A DNA stretch of 64,000 nucleotides from positions 475,464 through 539,463 of the forward strand of contig NZ_JAJQQP010000001.1 of the NCBI RefSeq assembly GCF_028994805.1. The letters are read 5' to 3'. The stretch comes from Promicromonospora iranensis. Its GTDB lineage: Bacteria; Actinomycetota; Actinomycetes; Actinomycetales; Cellulomonadaceae. Within the stretch, counting starts at the first letter, position 1. Every line of letters starts with the position of its first letter. A program made the translations under genes and the position numbers. Below the pieces are notes generated by a model. The model was given only the letters and a program-made list of their open reading frames with translations. It was not told the DNA's origin and ran no database searches. Of this stretch, positions 39,015 to 49,500 are shown piece after piece.

Positions 39015-41582
39015 CTATGGGTTGCCGCCCCCGTTGCCGTTCCCGTTCCCGTTGCCGTTCCCGTCCGTCGGTTCATCGGTCGGGAGACCGACGTCGCCCG
39101 GACCGGACGAGACGATCACCTGCACCGGGCTACCGGAAGGCACCTCGGCGCCCTCGTCTGGATTGACGTCCATGACCACGCCCTGGCCGACCTCCTGGGA
39201 CGGCTGGTACTGGATGTCGGGCTGAAGACCGGCACGCTGAATCTGGTTCCTGGCGTTGTTCTCGTCACCGCCGACCAGACCACCGGGCACCTGGACCGTG
39301 TCTTCGTCCGGGCCCGTCGAGACCTCGACCCGGATGTCCGAGCCGCGCTTGACCTCCTGGTTCTCGTGCTGCACTCCCGCCACGAGCCCGGGGGCCTGAT
39401 CGCTCTCGACCTCCACCATCCTGGGGCGCAGGCCGAGCTCGGCCAGCACCCGTGCGACGCCGTCGTACCGCTGCCCGACGAGCCCGAACGGGACCAGCAC
39501 CTTGTCCTCCGGGGTCGCCGACGGCGACGGCGACGTCGACGGAGACGGAGAGGGTGACGGCGACGGGAGCGGCGGCTCGTAGGTCGGGAAGTCCACGACC
39601 TCCATGCCCTCGGTCACCTGCTTCATGTACTCGGTCCACGCCCAGACGGGCCACGTTCCACCGGTCAGGCTGCCGCCCGCCCACTCACCGAACGGAGTGA
39701 TCGGAGCCTGACCGCCCTCGGGTGTCTCCTGATACAGGCCGACGACAGTCGAGAGCTGGGGGATGTAACCGGCGAACCACGCAGCCATGTTCCTGTTGGT
39801 GGAACCTGTCTTTCCCGCCACCGGCCACGGGGTGCCGTCGGGAGCGAGGAGCTCCTGCGCCGGCGCACCCGAGCCCTCCTCCACGACCTTCTGCATCGCG
39901 TAGGTGGCCTTGGCCATCGCATCAGGATCGATGGCGCCCTGGACCGGCGCGTCGGACCACTCGTGGATGGTCAGCTCGCCGTCCTTGACGGAGGTCACGA
40001 TGTGCGTCTTGCTCCGCGTGCCCTGTGCCGCGAAGGTCGCGTAGGCACCGGCAAGGTCGACGGCGCGCACCGGCTCGGTGCCGAGCACGTTCGAGAGCTC
40101 GGCGTTCGTGGACTCCGGAGGAATCCCCGCGCGGATCGCGACATCCTGCGACTTCTCCGGCGTGATCTCCACGTTGAGCTGCGCGTAGACCGTGTTCACG
40201 GAGTTCGCGGTGGCGTCGATCAGGTCGATGTCCCCGAACGACTCACCGCCCGAGCCCGCAGCACCGAAGTTGGTGAGCTCCTTCTCCTGCTCGACGCCGT
40301 TGACCATCTCGGTCCAGCCAGGGATCTGCATCGGGCTGTTGCCCGTGTAGTACTCGTTGAGCTCGTGCCCCTGCTCGAGTGCGCCGACCAGGGTGAACGG
40401 CTTGAACGTGGAGCCGGGCTGCGCCTTGCCGTCGGTGGCGGCGTTGAACGGCCGCTCCTCGTAGTTCTTGCCGCCGTAGAGCGCACGGATGGCGCCGTCC
40501 TTGGGGTCGACGGACACGATGGACACACCGAGTCTCTTCGACGCGGCGCCCTCACCCTTGTACGGGATGGTGTTCGCGGTCTCGACCGCTGCCCTCTGCC
40601 ACTTCGGGTTGATGGTCGTCTTGATCCGATACCCGTTGGTCATGAGCTGCTCCTCGCTGATGCCGAATCCAGCGAGCTCCTTACGGACCTCCTCGAGCAG
40701 ATACCCCACCTGGCCTGCACGGGACACCGGCTTGTACTCGATGGGCTCCGGGAACGTGGCGGCGGCACGCTCCTCCTCGGTGATGTGCCCCAGCTCGGCC
40801 ATGTTGCGCAGGACGCGGGCCCACTTCTCCTCGGCGACGGCTCGCGACTCCTCACCGAAGCGCGGGTCCCAGTACGACGGCGACGGGATGATCCCCACCA
40901 GCATCGCGGTCTCCGAGACCGTCAGCTTGGTCGCCGGCTTGTTGAAGTACGCCTTCGCGGCGGCCTCGAACCCGTAGGCGCCTCGGCCGAGGTAGATCCT
41001 GTTGACGTAGCCCTCGAGGATCTCGTCCTTCGTCTTGTCCCGATCCACCTTGACGGCCACGATGACCTCGCGGAACTTGTCCGCGTAGGACGTCTGGCCC
41101 GGCTCGAAATAGGTGTTCTCGACGTACTGCTGGGTCAGGGTGGAAGCGCCCTGCCGAGTGCCACCGGTCACGTTGCTGACCAGGGCGCGGACCATACCTA
41201 CGGGGTCGACCCCGAAGTGGTCCCTGAAGTTCTGGTCCTCGGACGCCAGCACGGCCTCACCCACGTACGGGGGCAGCTCGTCGAGACTCCGGATCGTGCG
41301 GTCCACCGCGGCGAACTTACCCATCACCTTGTCGTTCGCGTAGTAGACGGTCGTGGTCTCCGAGCCGATCTCCGGGCGCTCCTGAGGGACCGCCCAGCCG
41401 ATCCAGCCAGCTGTGAACAGTCCGACGACCAGCGACATTCCGGTCAGGATCGTGCCGACGACCACCCGCCACGACGGCACCCAAGCGCGGAGGCCCGTGC
41501 GGTGCGGCCGCGGGTAGTTCCAGATTCCCCGTCGGCGCCGGGGCGTCTGCGGCCAGATCGGAGAAGGACTCCAGTTCGCCAC
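39015..41582 (-). CDS. Bifunctional class A penicillin-binding protein with PASTA domains
   Basis: The 855-residue protein is a peptidoglycan glycosyltransferase-transpeptidase. A cytoplasmic tail with WSPSPIWPQTPRRR and one membrane helix precede the GT51 domain (ASEDQNFRDHFGVDP, RQGASTLTQQYVENTYF, KDEILEGYVNRIYLGRGAYG). The transpeptidase has the active Ser at residue 391 in GSTFKPF, the SVN of ATANSVNTVYAQLN, and AGKTGSTN. A Ser/Pro linker leads to two PASTA-like domains and an Asn/Gly tail. The start is GTG at 41582 after GAGGAAG. It lies upstream of rpsF, as ponA does in other actinobacteria, and is a tandem duplicate of the next gene. Confidence 0.95.
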   Translation of the reverse strand: MANWSPSPIWPQTPRRRRGIWNYPRPHRTGLRAWVPSWRVVVGTILTGMSLVVGLFTAGWIGWAVPQERPEIGSETTTVYYANDKVMGKFAAVDRTIRSLDELPPYVGEAVLASEDQNFRDHFGVDPVGMVRALVSNVTGGTRQGASTLTQQYVENTYFEPGQTSYADKFREVIVAVKVDRDKTKDEILEGYVNRIYLGRGAYGFEAAAKAYFNKPATKLTVSETAMLVGIIPSPSYWDPRFGEESRAVAEEKWARVLRNMAELGHITEEERAAATFPEPIEYKPVSRAGQVGYLLEEVRKELAGFGISEEQLMTNGYRIKTTINPKWQRAAVETANTIPYKGEGAASKRLGVSIVSVDPKDGAIRALYGGKNYEERPFNAATDGKAQPGSTFKPFTLVGALEQGHELNEYYTGNSPMQIPGWTEMVNGVEQEKELTNFGAAGSGGESFGDIDLIDATANSVNTVYAQLNVEITPEKSQDVAIRAGIPPESTNAELSNVLGTEPVRAVDLAGAYATFAAQGTRSKTHIVTSVKDGELTIHEWSDAPVQGAIDPDAMAKATYAMQKVVEEGSGAPAQELLAPDGTPWPVAGKTGSTNRNMAAWFAGYIPQLSTVVGLYQETPEGGQAPITPFGEWAGGSLTGGTWPVWAWTEYMKQVTEGMEVVDFPTYEPPLPSPSPSPSPSTSPSPSATPEDKVLVPFGLVGQRYDGVARVLAELGLRPRMVEVESDQAPGLVAGVQHENQEVKRGSDIRVEVSTGPDEDTVQVPGGLVGGDENNARNQIQRAGLQPDIQYQPSQEVGQGVVMDVNPDEGAEVPSGSPVQVIVSSGPGDVGLPTDEPTDGNGNGNGNGNGGGNP

Positions 41583-41728
41583 GTCTTCCTCGTTCCTCGT
41601 ATCAGCCCAGTGATCGCACTGAACCCCGAAACGATAGAGGATCGATGTTCACGGGAAGTAGCACAAACGCGGTTTCTGTGTGGACGCCCCGTGTTCAAAC
41701 GGCCGTTTCGGCCGCTTTCACCCGGACC

Positions 41729-41767
41729 GACGACGGGCTCGGCCAGAACTGGACCGAGCCCGTCGTC
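41729..41767 (-). terminator. Stem-loop between the two PBP genes
   Basis: GACGACGGGCTCGG (41729-41742) pairs with CCGAGCCCGTCGTC (41754-41767), a perfect 14-bp stem with an 11-base loop. It lies after the upstream PBP gene and before the start of the second, so each probably has its own promoter. Confidence 0.75.
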
Positions 41768-41813
41768 CCGCTGCTCAGGAGCCTGCGCCCGCGAGGGCCT
41801 CCCTGGGGCAGGC

Positions 41814-44369
41814 CTACCTGAAGATCCCGTTCCCGTCGTCCGACGGATCGTCGGACGGTTCGCCGCCGCCGCCCTCGGGCCCGGTGGAGACGACGAGCGT
41901 CACCTCGCTGCCCACCGGCACCTCCGACCCCTCGCCCGGGTCGACCGCGACCACCTTGCCCTCCGGCACGGTGTCGGACGGCTGCTCCTGCACGACCGGC
42001 GACAGGTCAGCGGCCTGGAGCTGCCCCTCGGCATAGCCGCGATCCTGGTTCGTCAGGCCCCAGGGCACGGTGGTCGTCTCGTCCTCCTCGACCTGGGAAC
42101 CGTTCGAGACCTCGACGCGGATGGTCTCCCCGGGTTCGACCTCCTGGCCCTCACGATCGACCGCGAGCACTGTGCCGGCCGCCTGGTCGCTGTCCACGGG
42201 CACCTGCTGCGACACGAGCCCGGCACCGGCGATCGCCGACGCGGCGACGGGGTACTGCTGGCCGACCAGCCCCGTCGGCACCATCACCTTCTCTTCTTCC
42301 GTTTCCTCCGACGGGCTGATGGACGGCGACGGCGACTGTGTCGGCTCCGGCGGTGCGGGCGGGGTGTACTGCGGGAACTCCTCGATCTCCATGCCCTCGG
42401 TCGCCTTGGCCATGTAGTCGGTCCAGGCCATCACCGGCCAGCTACCACCGGTGATCTGCTCGTAACCGCCGAACGGCTTGATCTGTTCGTACCTGTTCGC
42501 CTTGATGTCGTACTCGTAGAGCCCGACCACCGTCGTGAGCTGCGGCACGAAACCGGCGAACCACGCCGACATGTTGTCGTTGGAGGATCCCGTCTTACCG
42601 GCGACCGGACGCTGGGTACCGTCCGGGCCGAGTAGATCCTGCGCCGGCGCACCCGAACCGTCCTCGACCACCTTGGTCATGGCGTAGGTCGCGGCGGCCA
42701 TGACCTCCTCGTCGAACATCTGCTGTCGCGTCGTCGACCCCTCGTGGATGAGGTCCTCGCCGTTCATCACCTTGGTCACCAGGTGCGGGGTCGTGCGATA
42801 GCCCTGGGCGGCGATGGTCGAGTAGGCGTGCGCGAGGTCGACGTTGGTCACGTACGCGGTGCCCAGCACGTTGGCGAGGTTGCCCCCGATGCTGCAGCAG
42901 TCGTTGGTGTCCGGGTCGTCGTCGGCCTTCGGGATGCCGAGGTCGTAACCGACCTGCGCCGTCGTCTCCGGCCCGATCTCCTTGTTGAGCTGGCCGTACA
43001 CGACGTTCACCGAGTCGGCGGTCGCGGCTGCCAGGTCGAGGCTGCTCCACGACTGGTTCTCGAAGTTGTACAGCGGGACGTCGGGGCCGTCCGGATCCTG
43101 CTTCCAGCCCTCGATCACCGTGCCGTCGACGGCGGTGTACCGCTTGGTGAGCGGGATGTCTTGCTCCAACGCCCCGATCAGCGTGAACGGCTTGAAGGTC
43201 GACGCGCCCTGCGCCCGGAAGGTCGCTGCGTTGGTCGGGTTGGTCGAGTAGTTCGGGCCGCCGTACATCGCCTTGATCTCGCCCGTCTGCGGGTCGATCG
43301 AGGTCAGCGAGGCCCGGACGTCGTCGTTCGCGTCCTCCGGCAGCTTCATCGTCTCGTAGGCGGCAGCCTGCATCTTGCGGTCGATCGACGTGTGGATCTC
43401 GAAGCCGCTCGTCGCCAGCCGGTCCTCGGAGATGCCCGCACCCTCGGGACGCGGCTTGGCGAGCTCCTTGGCCACCTGCTCCATCAGGTAGGCGGTCTTG
43501 TTGTCACCGGATCCCTGCTTGTACTCGACCAGCTCGGGATACTCCGCGGCGGCACGATCCTGCTCGGTGATGTAGCCCTGCTCCACCATCAGGTTCAGGG
43601 TGCGCTCCCAGCGAGCCTTCGCCTGCGCCTCGGCATCCTCCCCCTGGCGCGGGTCCCAGTACGTGGGGTTGGGGATGATCCCCGCGAGGAAGGCTGACTC
43701 GGAGATGGTCATCTCCTTGGCCGGGTGCCCGAAGTACGCCTGCGAGGCCGCCTCGACACCGTACGCGCCGCGTCCGAGGTAGATGGTGTTGACGTACCCC
43801 TCGAGCACCTGGTCCTTGGACTGCTGCTGCGTCACCTTGAGGGCGATGATCGCTTCCCTGAGCTTCGTCGCATACGTCGCGTACTCCACACCGACGTAGT
43901 AGTTCTCGACGTACTGCTGGGTCAGGGTCGAGGCACCCTGGCGGTCGCCGCCGGTCACGTTGTTCAGCGTGGCGCGAACGATGCCCAACGGGTTGATGCC
44001 CATGTGGGAGCGGAAGGACTGGTCCTCCGACGAGATGATCGCGTTCGTCACCTGCGGCGGAAGCTCGTCGAGCGGCACGATGGTCCGGTCCTGCGCCGCG
44101 AACTTTCCGATCGGCTTGCCGTCGGAGTAGTACACGGTGGTGGCCTCGTCGCGGACGGTGTTCAGCTCGCCCGGCACGCCGACGTTCACCCAGGCGGCGA
44201 TGAGCACGCCGGCCACGAGCGACGTACCGGTCAGCAGCGCGCCCACGACGAACCGCCACGACGGGACCCAGGCACGGATCCCGGTGCGGTACGGACGGGG
44301 GTAGTTCCAGATTCCCTGGCGCCGTCGGGGAGTTTGCGGCCAGATCGGAGGGGGACTCCAGTTCGACAC
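41814..44369 (-). CDS. Bifunctional class A penicillin-binding protein with PASTA domains (second copy)
   Basis: The 851-residue protein is co-linear with its neighbour: WSPPPIWPQTPRRRQGIW at the tail, GT51 motifs SSEDQSFRSHMGINP, RQGASTLTQQYVENYYV and VLEGYVNTIYLGRGAYG, and transpeptidase motifs GASTFKPF (Ser390), TADSVNVVYGQLN and AGKTGSSN. PASTA-like repeats follow a Ser/Pro/Glu linker. The GTG at 44369 aligns exactly with the neighbour's start and has GAGG upstream; the longer frame would add 26 unrelated residues. It is the first of the pair and is divergent from padR. Confidence 0.95.
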   Translation of the reverse strand: MSNWSPPPIWPQTPRRRQGIWNYPRPYRTGIRAWVPSWRFVVGALLTGTSLVAGVLIAAWVNVGVPGELNTVRDEATTVYYSDGKPIGKFAAQDRTIVPLDELPPQVTNAIISSEDQSFRSHMGINPLGIVRATLNNVTGGDRQGASTLTQQYVENYYVGVEYATYATKLREAIIALKVTQQQSKDQVLEGYVNTIYLGRGAYGVEAASQAYFGHPAKEMTISESAFLAGIIPNPTYWDPRQGEDAEAQAKARWERTLNLMVEQGYITEQDRAAAEYPELVEYKQGSGDNKTAYLMEQVAKELAKPRPEGAGISEDRLATSGFEIHTSIDRKMQAAAYETMKLPEDANDDVRASLTSIDPQTGEIKAMYGGPNYSTNPTNAATFRAQGASTFKPFTLIGALEQDIPLTKRYTAVDGTVIEGWKQDPDGPDVPLYNFENQSWSSLDLAAATADSVNVVYGQLNKEIGPETTAQVGYDLGIPKADDDPDTNDCCSIGGNLANVLGTAYVTNVDLAHAYSTIAAQGYRTTPHLVTKVMNGEDLIHEGSTTRQQMFDEEVMAAATYAMTKVVEDGSGAPAQDLLGPDGTQRPVAGKTGSSNDNMSAWFAGFVPQLTTVVGLYEYDIKANRYEQIKPFGGYEQITGGSWPVMAWTDYMAKATEGMEIEEFPQYTPPAPPEPTQSPSPSISPSEETEEEKVMVPTGLVGQQYPVAASAIAGAGLVSQQVPVDSDQAAGTVLAVDREGQEVEPGETIRVEVSNGSQVEEDETTTVPWGLTNQDRGYAEGQLQAADLSPVVQEQPSDTVPEGKVVAVDPGEGSEVPVGSEVTLVVSTGPEGGGGEPSDDPSDDGNGIFR

Positions 44370-44624
44370 GTCAGCCTCTTCCTCGGTTCGACTTGCGCCC
44401 GCCATGTGCGATCGACGCACATGCAACTGCGGACAACCCGAAACCATAGGGGATCTCCAGCAGGCGCTAGTAGCCCCAACCTGTTACAAGACCCCGCTCC
44501 GGGGCATCTCCCCCAGGGTCAGCCCAGTCCGTCTGCCTCTGCTTCACATTTCATCCACCAACCGGCCGACGCCGGTCCCCGCGGAGCGGCGGATTGCGCA
44601 CCGCCGACCACGTGCTTATTCTCT

Positions 44625-44647
44625 CGATGTATCGACTCGATACATCG
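44625..44647. promoter_or_regulatory. 23-bp inverted repeat, likely PadR operator
   Basis: CGATGTATCGA (44625-44635) and TCGATACATCG (44637-44647) are perfect complements around a single C. It contains ATGT and ACAT half-sites, the form used by PadR-family repressors. It lies 51 bases upstream of the padR start within the 329-base gap between the divergent PBP and padR genes, where nothing else is visible except AT-rich stretches. Confidence 0.8.
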
Positions 44648-44698
44648 TGCATTACTGATTCGCCCGGGCAACCGGGACCGTCCGGGAAGGAGGCCACC

Positions 44699-45346
44699 GT
44701 GCGCAGCCGGTCCGACGTGCTGGAGACCGCCGTCCTCGGCCTGCTCAACGAGTCCCCGCTGCACGGTTACGAGCTCCGCAAGCGCCTCAACCTCGTGCTC
44801 GGCTCGTTCCGTGCCTTCTCGTACGGCACGCTCTACCCGGCCCTCAAGGCCCTGGTCGCGCGCGGACTGATCGTGACGACGGAGAGCGACCCGCCGCCGC
44901 CCCCGCCCCGCAAGACCAAGCCGGGGATCCCCGGCCGGACCACCAAGCCCAAGCCCCTCGGCCGACGTCGCGTCGTCTACGAGCTGACCGCCGAGGGCAA
45001 GGAGCACCTCCAGACCGTTCTGGCCACCGCCGGCCCCGCGGCCTGGGAGGACGACAACTTCGACGTCCGGTTCGCGCTCTTCGCGCAGACGGACGCCGAG
45101 ACCCGCCTCCGCGTTCTCGAAGGCCGGCGCACCCGGCTGACCGAGCGCTTGGAGGCGTTCCGGGAGTCCGCGACGCACCCGCGTTCGCGGCTCGACGAAT
45201 ACGCGCTCGAGCTCCAGCGGTTCGGGCTCGAGAAGGTCGAGCGCGAAGTGCTCTGGCTCGACAGCCTCATCTCCACGGAACGGGGACGCGCCGCGGTGCA
45301 GCCCCGCCCATCGCAGCAAGATCAAACGAAGAAGGAGCGAGGATGA
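44699..45346 (+). CDS. PadR-family transcriptional regulator
   Basis: The 215-residue protein has a winged helix: [40 protein letters not shown], then a Pro/Lys-rich insertion ([15 protein letters not shown]) and [13 protein letters not shown]. The C-terminal PadR dimerisation helix is [19 protein letters not shown] and beyond. The GTG at 44699 has GAAGGAGG five bases upstream; the open frame before it runs through the operator. Its stop overlaps the ino1 start as ATGA, so it is translated with ino1. It probably binds the inverted repeat at 44625-44647 to control itself and ino1. The insertion in the wing is longer than usual. Confidence 0.93.
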   Translation: MRSRSDVLETAVLGLLNESPLHGYELRKRLNLVLGSFRAFSYGTLYPALKALVARGLIVTTESDPPPPPPRKTKPGIPGRTTKPKPLGRRRVVYELTAEGKEHLQTVLATAGPAAWEDDNFDVRFALFAQTDAETRLRVLEGRRTRLTERLEAFRESATHPRSRLDEYALELQRFGLEKVEREVLWLDSLISTERGRAAVQPRPSQQDQTKKERG

Positions 45347-46434
45347 CCTCCATCCGCGTGGGCATCGTCGGCGTAGGAAACTGCGCCTCGTCCCTGGTCC
45401 AGGGCGTGCACTACTACCGTGACGCCGACCCGGCAGGCACCGTGCCGGGCCTCATGCACGTGCAGTTCGGCGACTACCACGTGTCGGACCTCGAGTTCGT
45501 CGCGGCGTTCGACGTCGACGCGAAGAAGGTCGGCTTCGACCTGGCCGAGGCCATCTCCGCGTCCGAGAACAACACGATCAAGATCGCGGACGTGCCGCCC
45601 ACGGGCGTCATCGTCCAGCGCGGGCCGACCCTCGACGGTCTGGGCGACTTCTACCGCGACACGATCGACGAGTCGGCAAAGGACGCCGTCGACGTCGTGG
45701 CGGCCCTGCGCGAGGCCGAGGTCGACGTGCTCGTCTGCTACCTGCCGGTGGGCTCCGAGGAGGCCGCCAAGTTCTACGCGCAGTGCGCCATCGACGCCGG
45801 TGTCGCCTTCGTCAACGCCCTCCCCGTGTTCATCGCGTCCGACCCCGAGTGGGCCAAGAAGTTCGAGGACGCGGGCGTGCCGATCGTCGGCGACGACATC
45901 AAGTCGCAGGTCGGCGCCACCATCACGCATCGCGTGCTGGCCAAGCTGTTCGAGGACCGCGGTGTCTTCCTGGACCGCACGTACCAGCTGAACGTCGGCG
46001 GCAACATGGACTTCAAGAACATGCTGCAGCGCGACCGCCTGGAGTCGAAGAAGGTCTCCAAGACGCAGGCCGTGACGTCCAACCTGACGGGCGCACTGGC
46101 CGGCAAGAAGGACGACCGCAACGTCCACATCGGCCCGTCGGACTACGTGGCGTGGCTCGACGACCGCAAGTGGGCGTACGTGCGCCTCGAGGGCCGCGCG
46201 TTCGGCGAGGTCCCGCTCAGCCTGGAGTACAAGCTCGAGGTGTGGGACTCCCCCAACTCGGCCGGCATCATCATCGACGCCGTCCGGGCCGCGAAGATCG
46301 CCAAGGACCGCGGGGTCGGCGGCCCTCTCCACTCGGCCGCGACCTACTTCATGAAGTCCCCGCCCGTGCAGATGGAGGACACCGCCGGGCGCGAGCGGCT
46401 GGAGGCCTTCATCCGCGGCGACATCGAGCGCTGA
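45343..46434 (+). CDS. ino1: Inositol-3-phosphate synthase
   Basis: The 363-residue enzyme converts glucose 6-phosphate to 1L-myo-inositol 3-phosphate with bound NAD+, the first step to phosphatidylinositol and mycothiol in actinobacteria. [17 protein letters not shown] is the dinucleotide loop. [49 protein letters not shown] and [12 protein letters not shown] are family motifs with the catalytic Lys and NAD contacts. The size matches bacterial/actinobacterial Ino1. It overlaps padR by four bases; a strong terminator follows. Confidence 0.96.
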   Translation: MTSIRVGIVGVGNCASSLVQGVHYYRDADPAGTVPGLMHVQFGDYHVSDLEFVAAFDVDAKKVGFDLAEAISASENNTIKIADVPPTGVIVQRGPTLDGLGDFYRDTIDESAKDAVDVVAALREAEVDVLVCYLPVGSEEAAKFYAQCAIDAGVAFVNALPVFIASDPEWAKKFEDAGVPIVGDDIKSQVGATITHRVLAKLFEDRGVFLDRTYQLNVGGNMDFKNMLQRDRLESKKVSKTQAVTSNLTGALAGKKDDRNVHIGPSDYVAWLDDRKWAYVRLEGRAFGEVPLSLEYKLEVWDSPNSAGIIIDAVRAAKIAKDRGVGGPLHSAATYFMKSPPVQMEDTAGRERLEAFIRGDIER

Positions 46435-46444
46435 CAAGCCTCGC

Positions 46445-46500
46445 CCGGACGTGTCAGAGCCTCAGGTCTTTCGAGTGAGCTGAGGATCTGACACGTCCGG
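46445..46500. terminator. Bidirectional terminator after ino1
   Basis: CCGGACGTGTCAGA (46445-46458) pairs with TCTGACACGTCCGG (46487-46500), and an inner CCTCAG/CTGAGG continues the stem around a loop. It lies between convergent ino1 and the S8 protease gene. Confidence 0.85.
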
Positions 46501-46525
46501 TGCTGCTAGCTACAGGTGGCGCTCA

Positions 46526-49500
46526 CTACTTGATCGGGTCCAGCTCGAAGTCGGTCACCACGGTGGTGCCCGCCTTCACGGTCGCAGAACCGACCTGTGG
46601 GACGTACCCGTTGGCCGTGGCGATGAGCTGCGCCTTCTTCTCCGACTTGTCGAACCAGTACTCGTAGACGCCGTCGTCCCCAGTGACCAGGGTGACGGCC
46701 GAGAACTTGCCGTTGACCTGGACCACCGCGTCCCCGAGCGACACGACGCCGTCCGGAGTGACGCCGCCCACTGTGCCGGAGAGCTTGCCCCAGCTCTTCG
46801 GCGGGTTGATCTTCATCGACACGTCCACCGACGGGGCGGCGTACGGCGTCTCCGCGTCGGCCACGATCGCGCCGGTGAACGTGCCCGGCTGGGGCACCAC
46901 ACCGCTCATGGCCGCCGTGATCGTCTTGCTCCGGCCCGGCTCGAGCGTGAACTCGGTCGGGTTCATGGTCAGCCAGTCCATGCTGCCGCCGCCGACGGTG
47001 TCACCGGAGACGTTCATGACGATGTGCATGTCAGGCCAGCCGATGGAGTCGGTCGTGGCCGGCTCCGGAAGCGCGCACTCGGTCGCCGCGAGGTACGACG
47101 GCGCGGACTGACCCGCGCCGTTGGACCCGATGTAGAAGACGCCGCCGCTCGACTGCTGGTTGGGTGAGACGATCTCGACCACCAGCGTGGAACCGGCAGG
47201 CACCTCGCCGGTCACGGGAACCGAGACCATCGTCAGGGTCGACGCCGGGATGCTCGTCTCCGTCGTACCGATCTGGGTCAGGTTGTCGAAGGTGAGGTCA
47301 CCATCGAGGGTGTGGAGGTTGACCGTCAGGGTCTGCGCCGTGGCCTCCTCGATACCGAAGGACACCTCCGAGACCTCGAAGTCGCCGTCGATACCGAAGT
47401 CGCTCAGCGTGAACGTCCGGAAGAAGTGGTTCTCCGTGGTCCCCGCCAGGCCACCGCACGACGCGGAGTTGAGCGCGGTGATCTCCTGCGACGCAGAGTG
47501 GGTGATGGTCGTGGCGTTCGGCGAGACCGGGATCGACTCCGGTGTCACGCTCTCAGCCGCTGCGCCATTGCCGGCAGCCTGGAAGCGCGAGCCCGCGCCA
47601 CCGAACGACCCGCCGACCTTGGCAGACGGCTCCGTGCTCTCGGCCACGGTGGCCTTGCCCTGGGGGTGCTGGATGACGGCGGCGCCGTCCATGCCCAGGA
47701 TGTCGAAGCCACCGCCGGTGCCCGTCATCTCGACGTCCGCCGGCGCGGTGCCCTCGTTCGTCACCGTGAAGCGCTTGGTCGTGGAGCTGCCCAGCGGAAG
47801 GGTGGTGTCGATCGACTCGGTGCTGACGGCGAGCATGCCCGCTGCGAGCGCCGCGTCGAACGTACCGGTGTCCTCCGGCTCGAGGCTGACGGTGCCTGAC
47901 GCCGACTCGTAGTCCGGCGCCGTCACGCCGACCGTGTAGTCGCCGGGGAGGGCGATCGCCGAGTACGTGCCGTCCTCGTTCGAGGTAGCGGTCCGGGTGA
48001 CGTCGTCGGCCGTGGCTGTGACGGTGGCACCCTCGAGCGGCTCACCGGTGTTCAGGTCGGTGATCGTGCCCTCGAGGAACGAGAGGACGGGAGCCGTGTA
48101 GGTGATGGTCAGGCCCGCGGAGACGGCGGGCGTGTTGTTGGAGTACTCCATGCCGACGGTGCCGGACTCGTTCTCGATGCCGATCGTCGCGGAGCTGCCC
48201 TTGGCGGTGTCCGTGTCGGTGACGTCTCCGTAGCCGTAGATCACCGTGCCGTCGGCGACGAGCGTGACCGAGAAGCTCAGCCGGTCGGTGGCGGGGCTGT
48301 ACTTGCGCACGTCGCGCCACTCGATGACGAACGCGTCCTCACCGTCGACCGTCGTGGTGCCGGTGTAGAGGCCGGCGTCGGCGTCGAGGTTGAGGTCGTC
48401 CCAGAAGGGGTACAGGGCGGCGTTGGGCACCGCGCTGCTCGGGATGCTGCCGTTGGCGTAGCTGGTGCTGCCGGCCAGGAAGTTGACGTGGCCGTTCGAG
48501 GTGACGAACGCGGTGTCGTAGCCCTCGCCGTAGAACGGGAACTCGAACGGCAGGTCGAGCGACGTCTGCGCGTCGTCGCCGGTGAGGGAGTTCTCTGTGT
48601 CGCCCTGCAGGTAGTCACCGGTCGAGGTGGCGCAGGAGTAGCCGAAGTCGTCGGTCACCGCAGTGATCTCGACGGGCACGTCCTTCGCGCCGTCCACCAC
48701 GACGTCGGCCTCGAAGGTGGAGGCGCAGCCACCCATCTGGACGGTGAGCGGGTAGGTGCCCTCGGGGACGTCGGCGAAGGCGAAGGTGCCGTCAGCGCCG
48801 GTGGTGGTGTCCTCGAAGTGGCTGCCGAGGCTGACCGGGGCACCCGCGACCGGGTCATCCGACCCGGAGAAGGTGACCGTGCCCGTCACGGCGTGCGACG
48901 GAGCGGCCTCGAGCGTGATCGGCACGTCGACGGTGCCGTCCTCGGTGACGACCGCGGGTGCCGGCGTGGAGGGCAGGAATCCGAAGGCGGACGCGGACAC
49001 CGCGTAGTCGCCGGTGGCGACGCGCGCGGTGAAGGTGCCGTCCTCGTCGGTGCTGACGGTGCGGTCCCGGTCACCGTCGACGGTGACGTCGGCCCCGGCG
49101 ATCGGGGCGCCGGCTGCGTCGGTGACGGTGCCGGTGACGTACCCGGTGGCGCCGATCGGGGCCGCGTCGATGAGCGCGGCGACGTCGAGCTTGCCCTCGC
49201 CCCACACGTTGTTGTTGCCGGCGGTGCCGCCGCAGGTGGTGTCGTCGGTGTCGACGGCGGACTCGTTGAGGAGCGCCTCGGTGCCCTCGATGTCACCGAT
49301 GAGCGCCGGAGCGGCGCCCCAGAGCAGCGCCACCGCACCCGCGAGGTGGGGGGCTGCCATGGACGTACCGTTGAAGGCGGCGTAGCCGTCACCAGGGATC
49401 GAGGAGCGCACGTTCACGCCGGGGGCGGCGATGTTGGGCTTGACCATGCCGTCCTGGCCGGCACCGCGCGACGAGAAGCCGGCGATGGCACCGGAGGAGT

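Noticed and set aside
39963-42635. 890-residue plus-strand frame opposite both PBP genes
   Set aside because: It crosses two real genes and their terminator, and has no ribosome site or recognisable motif.
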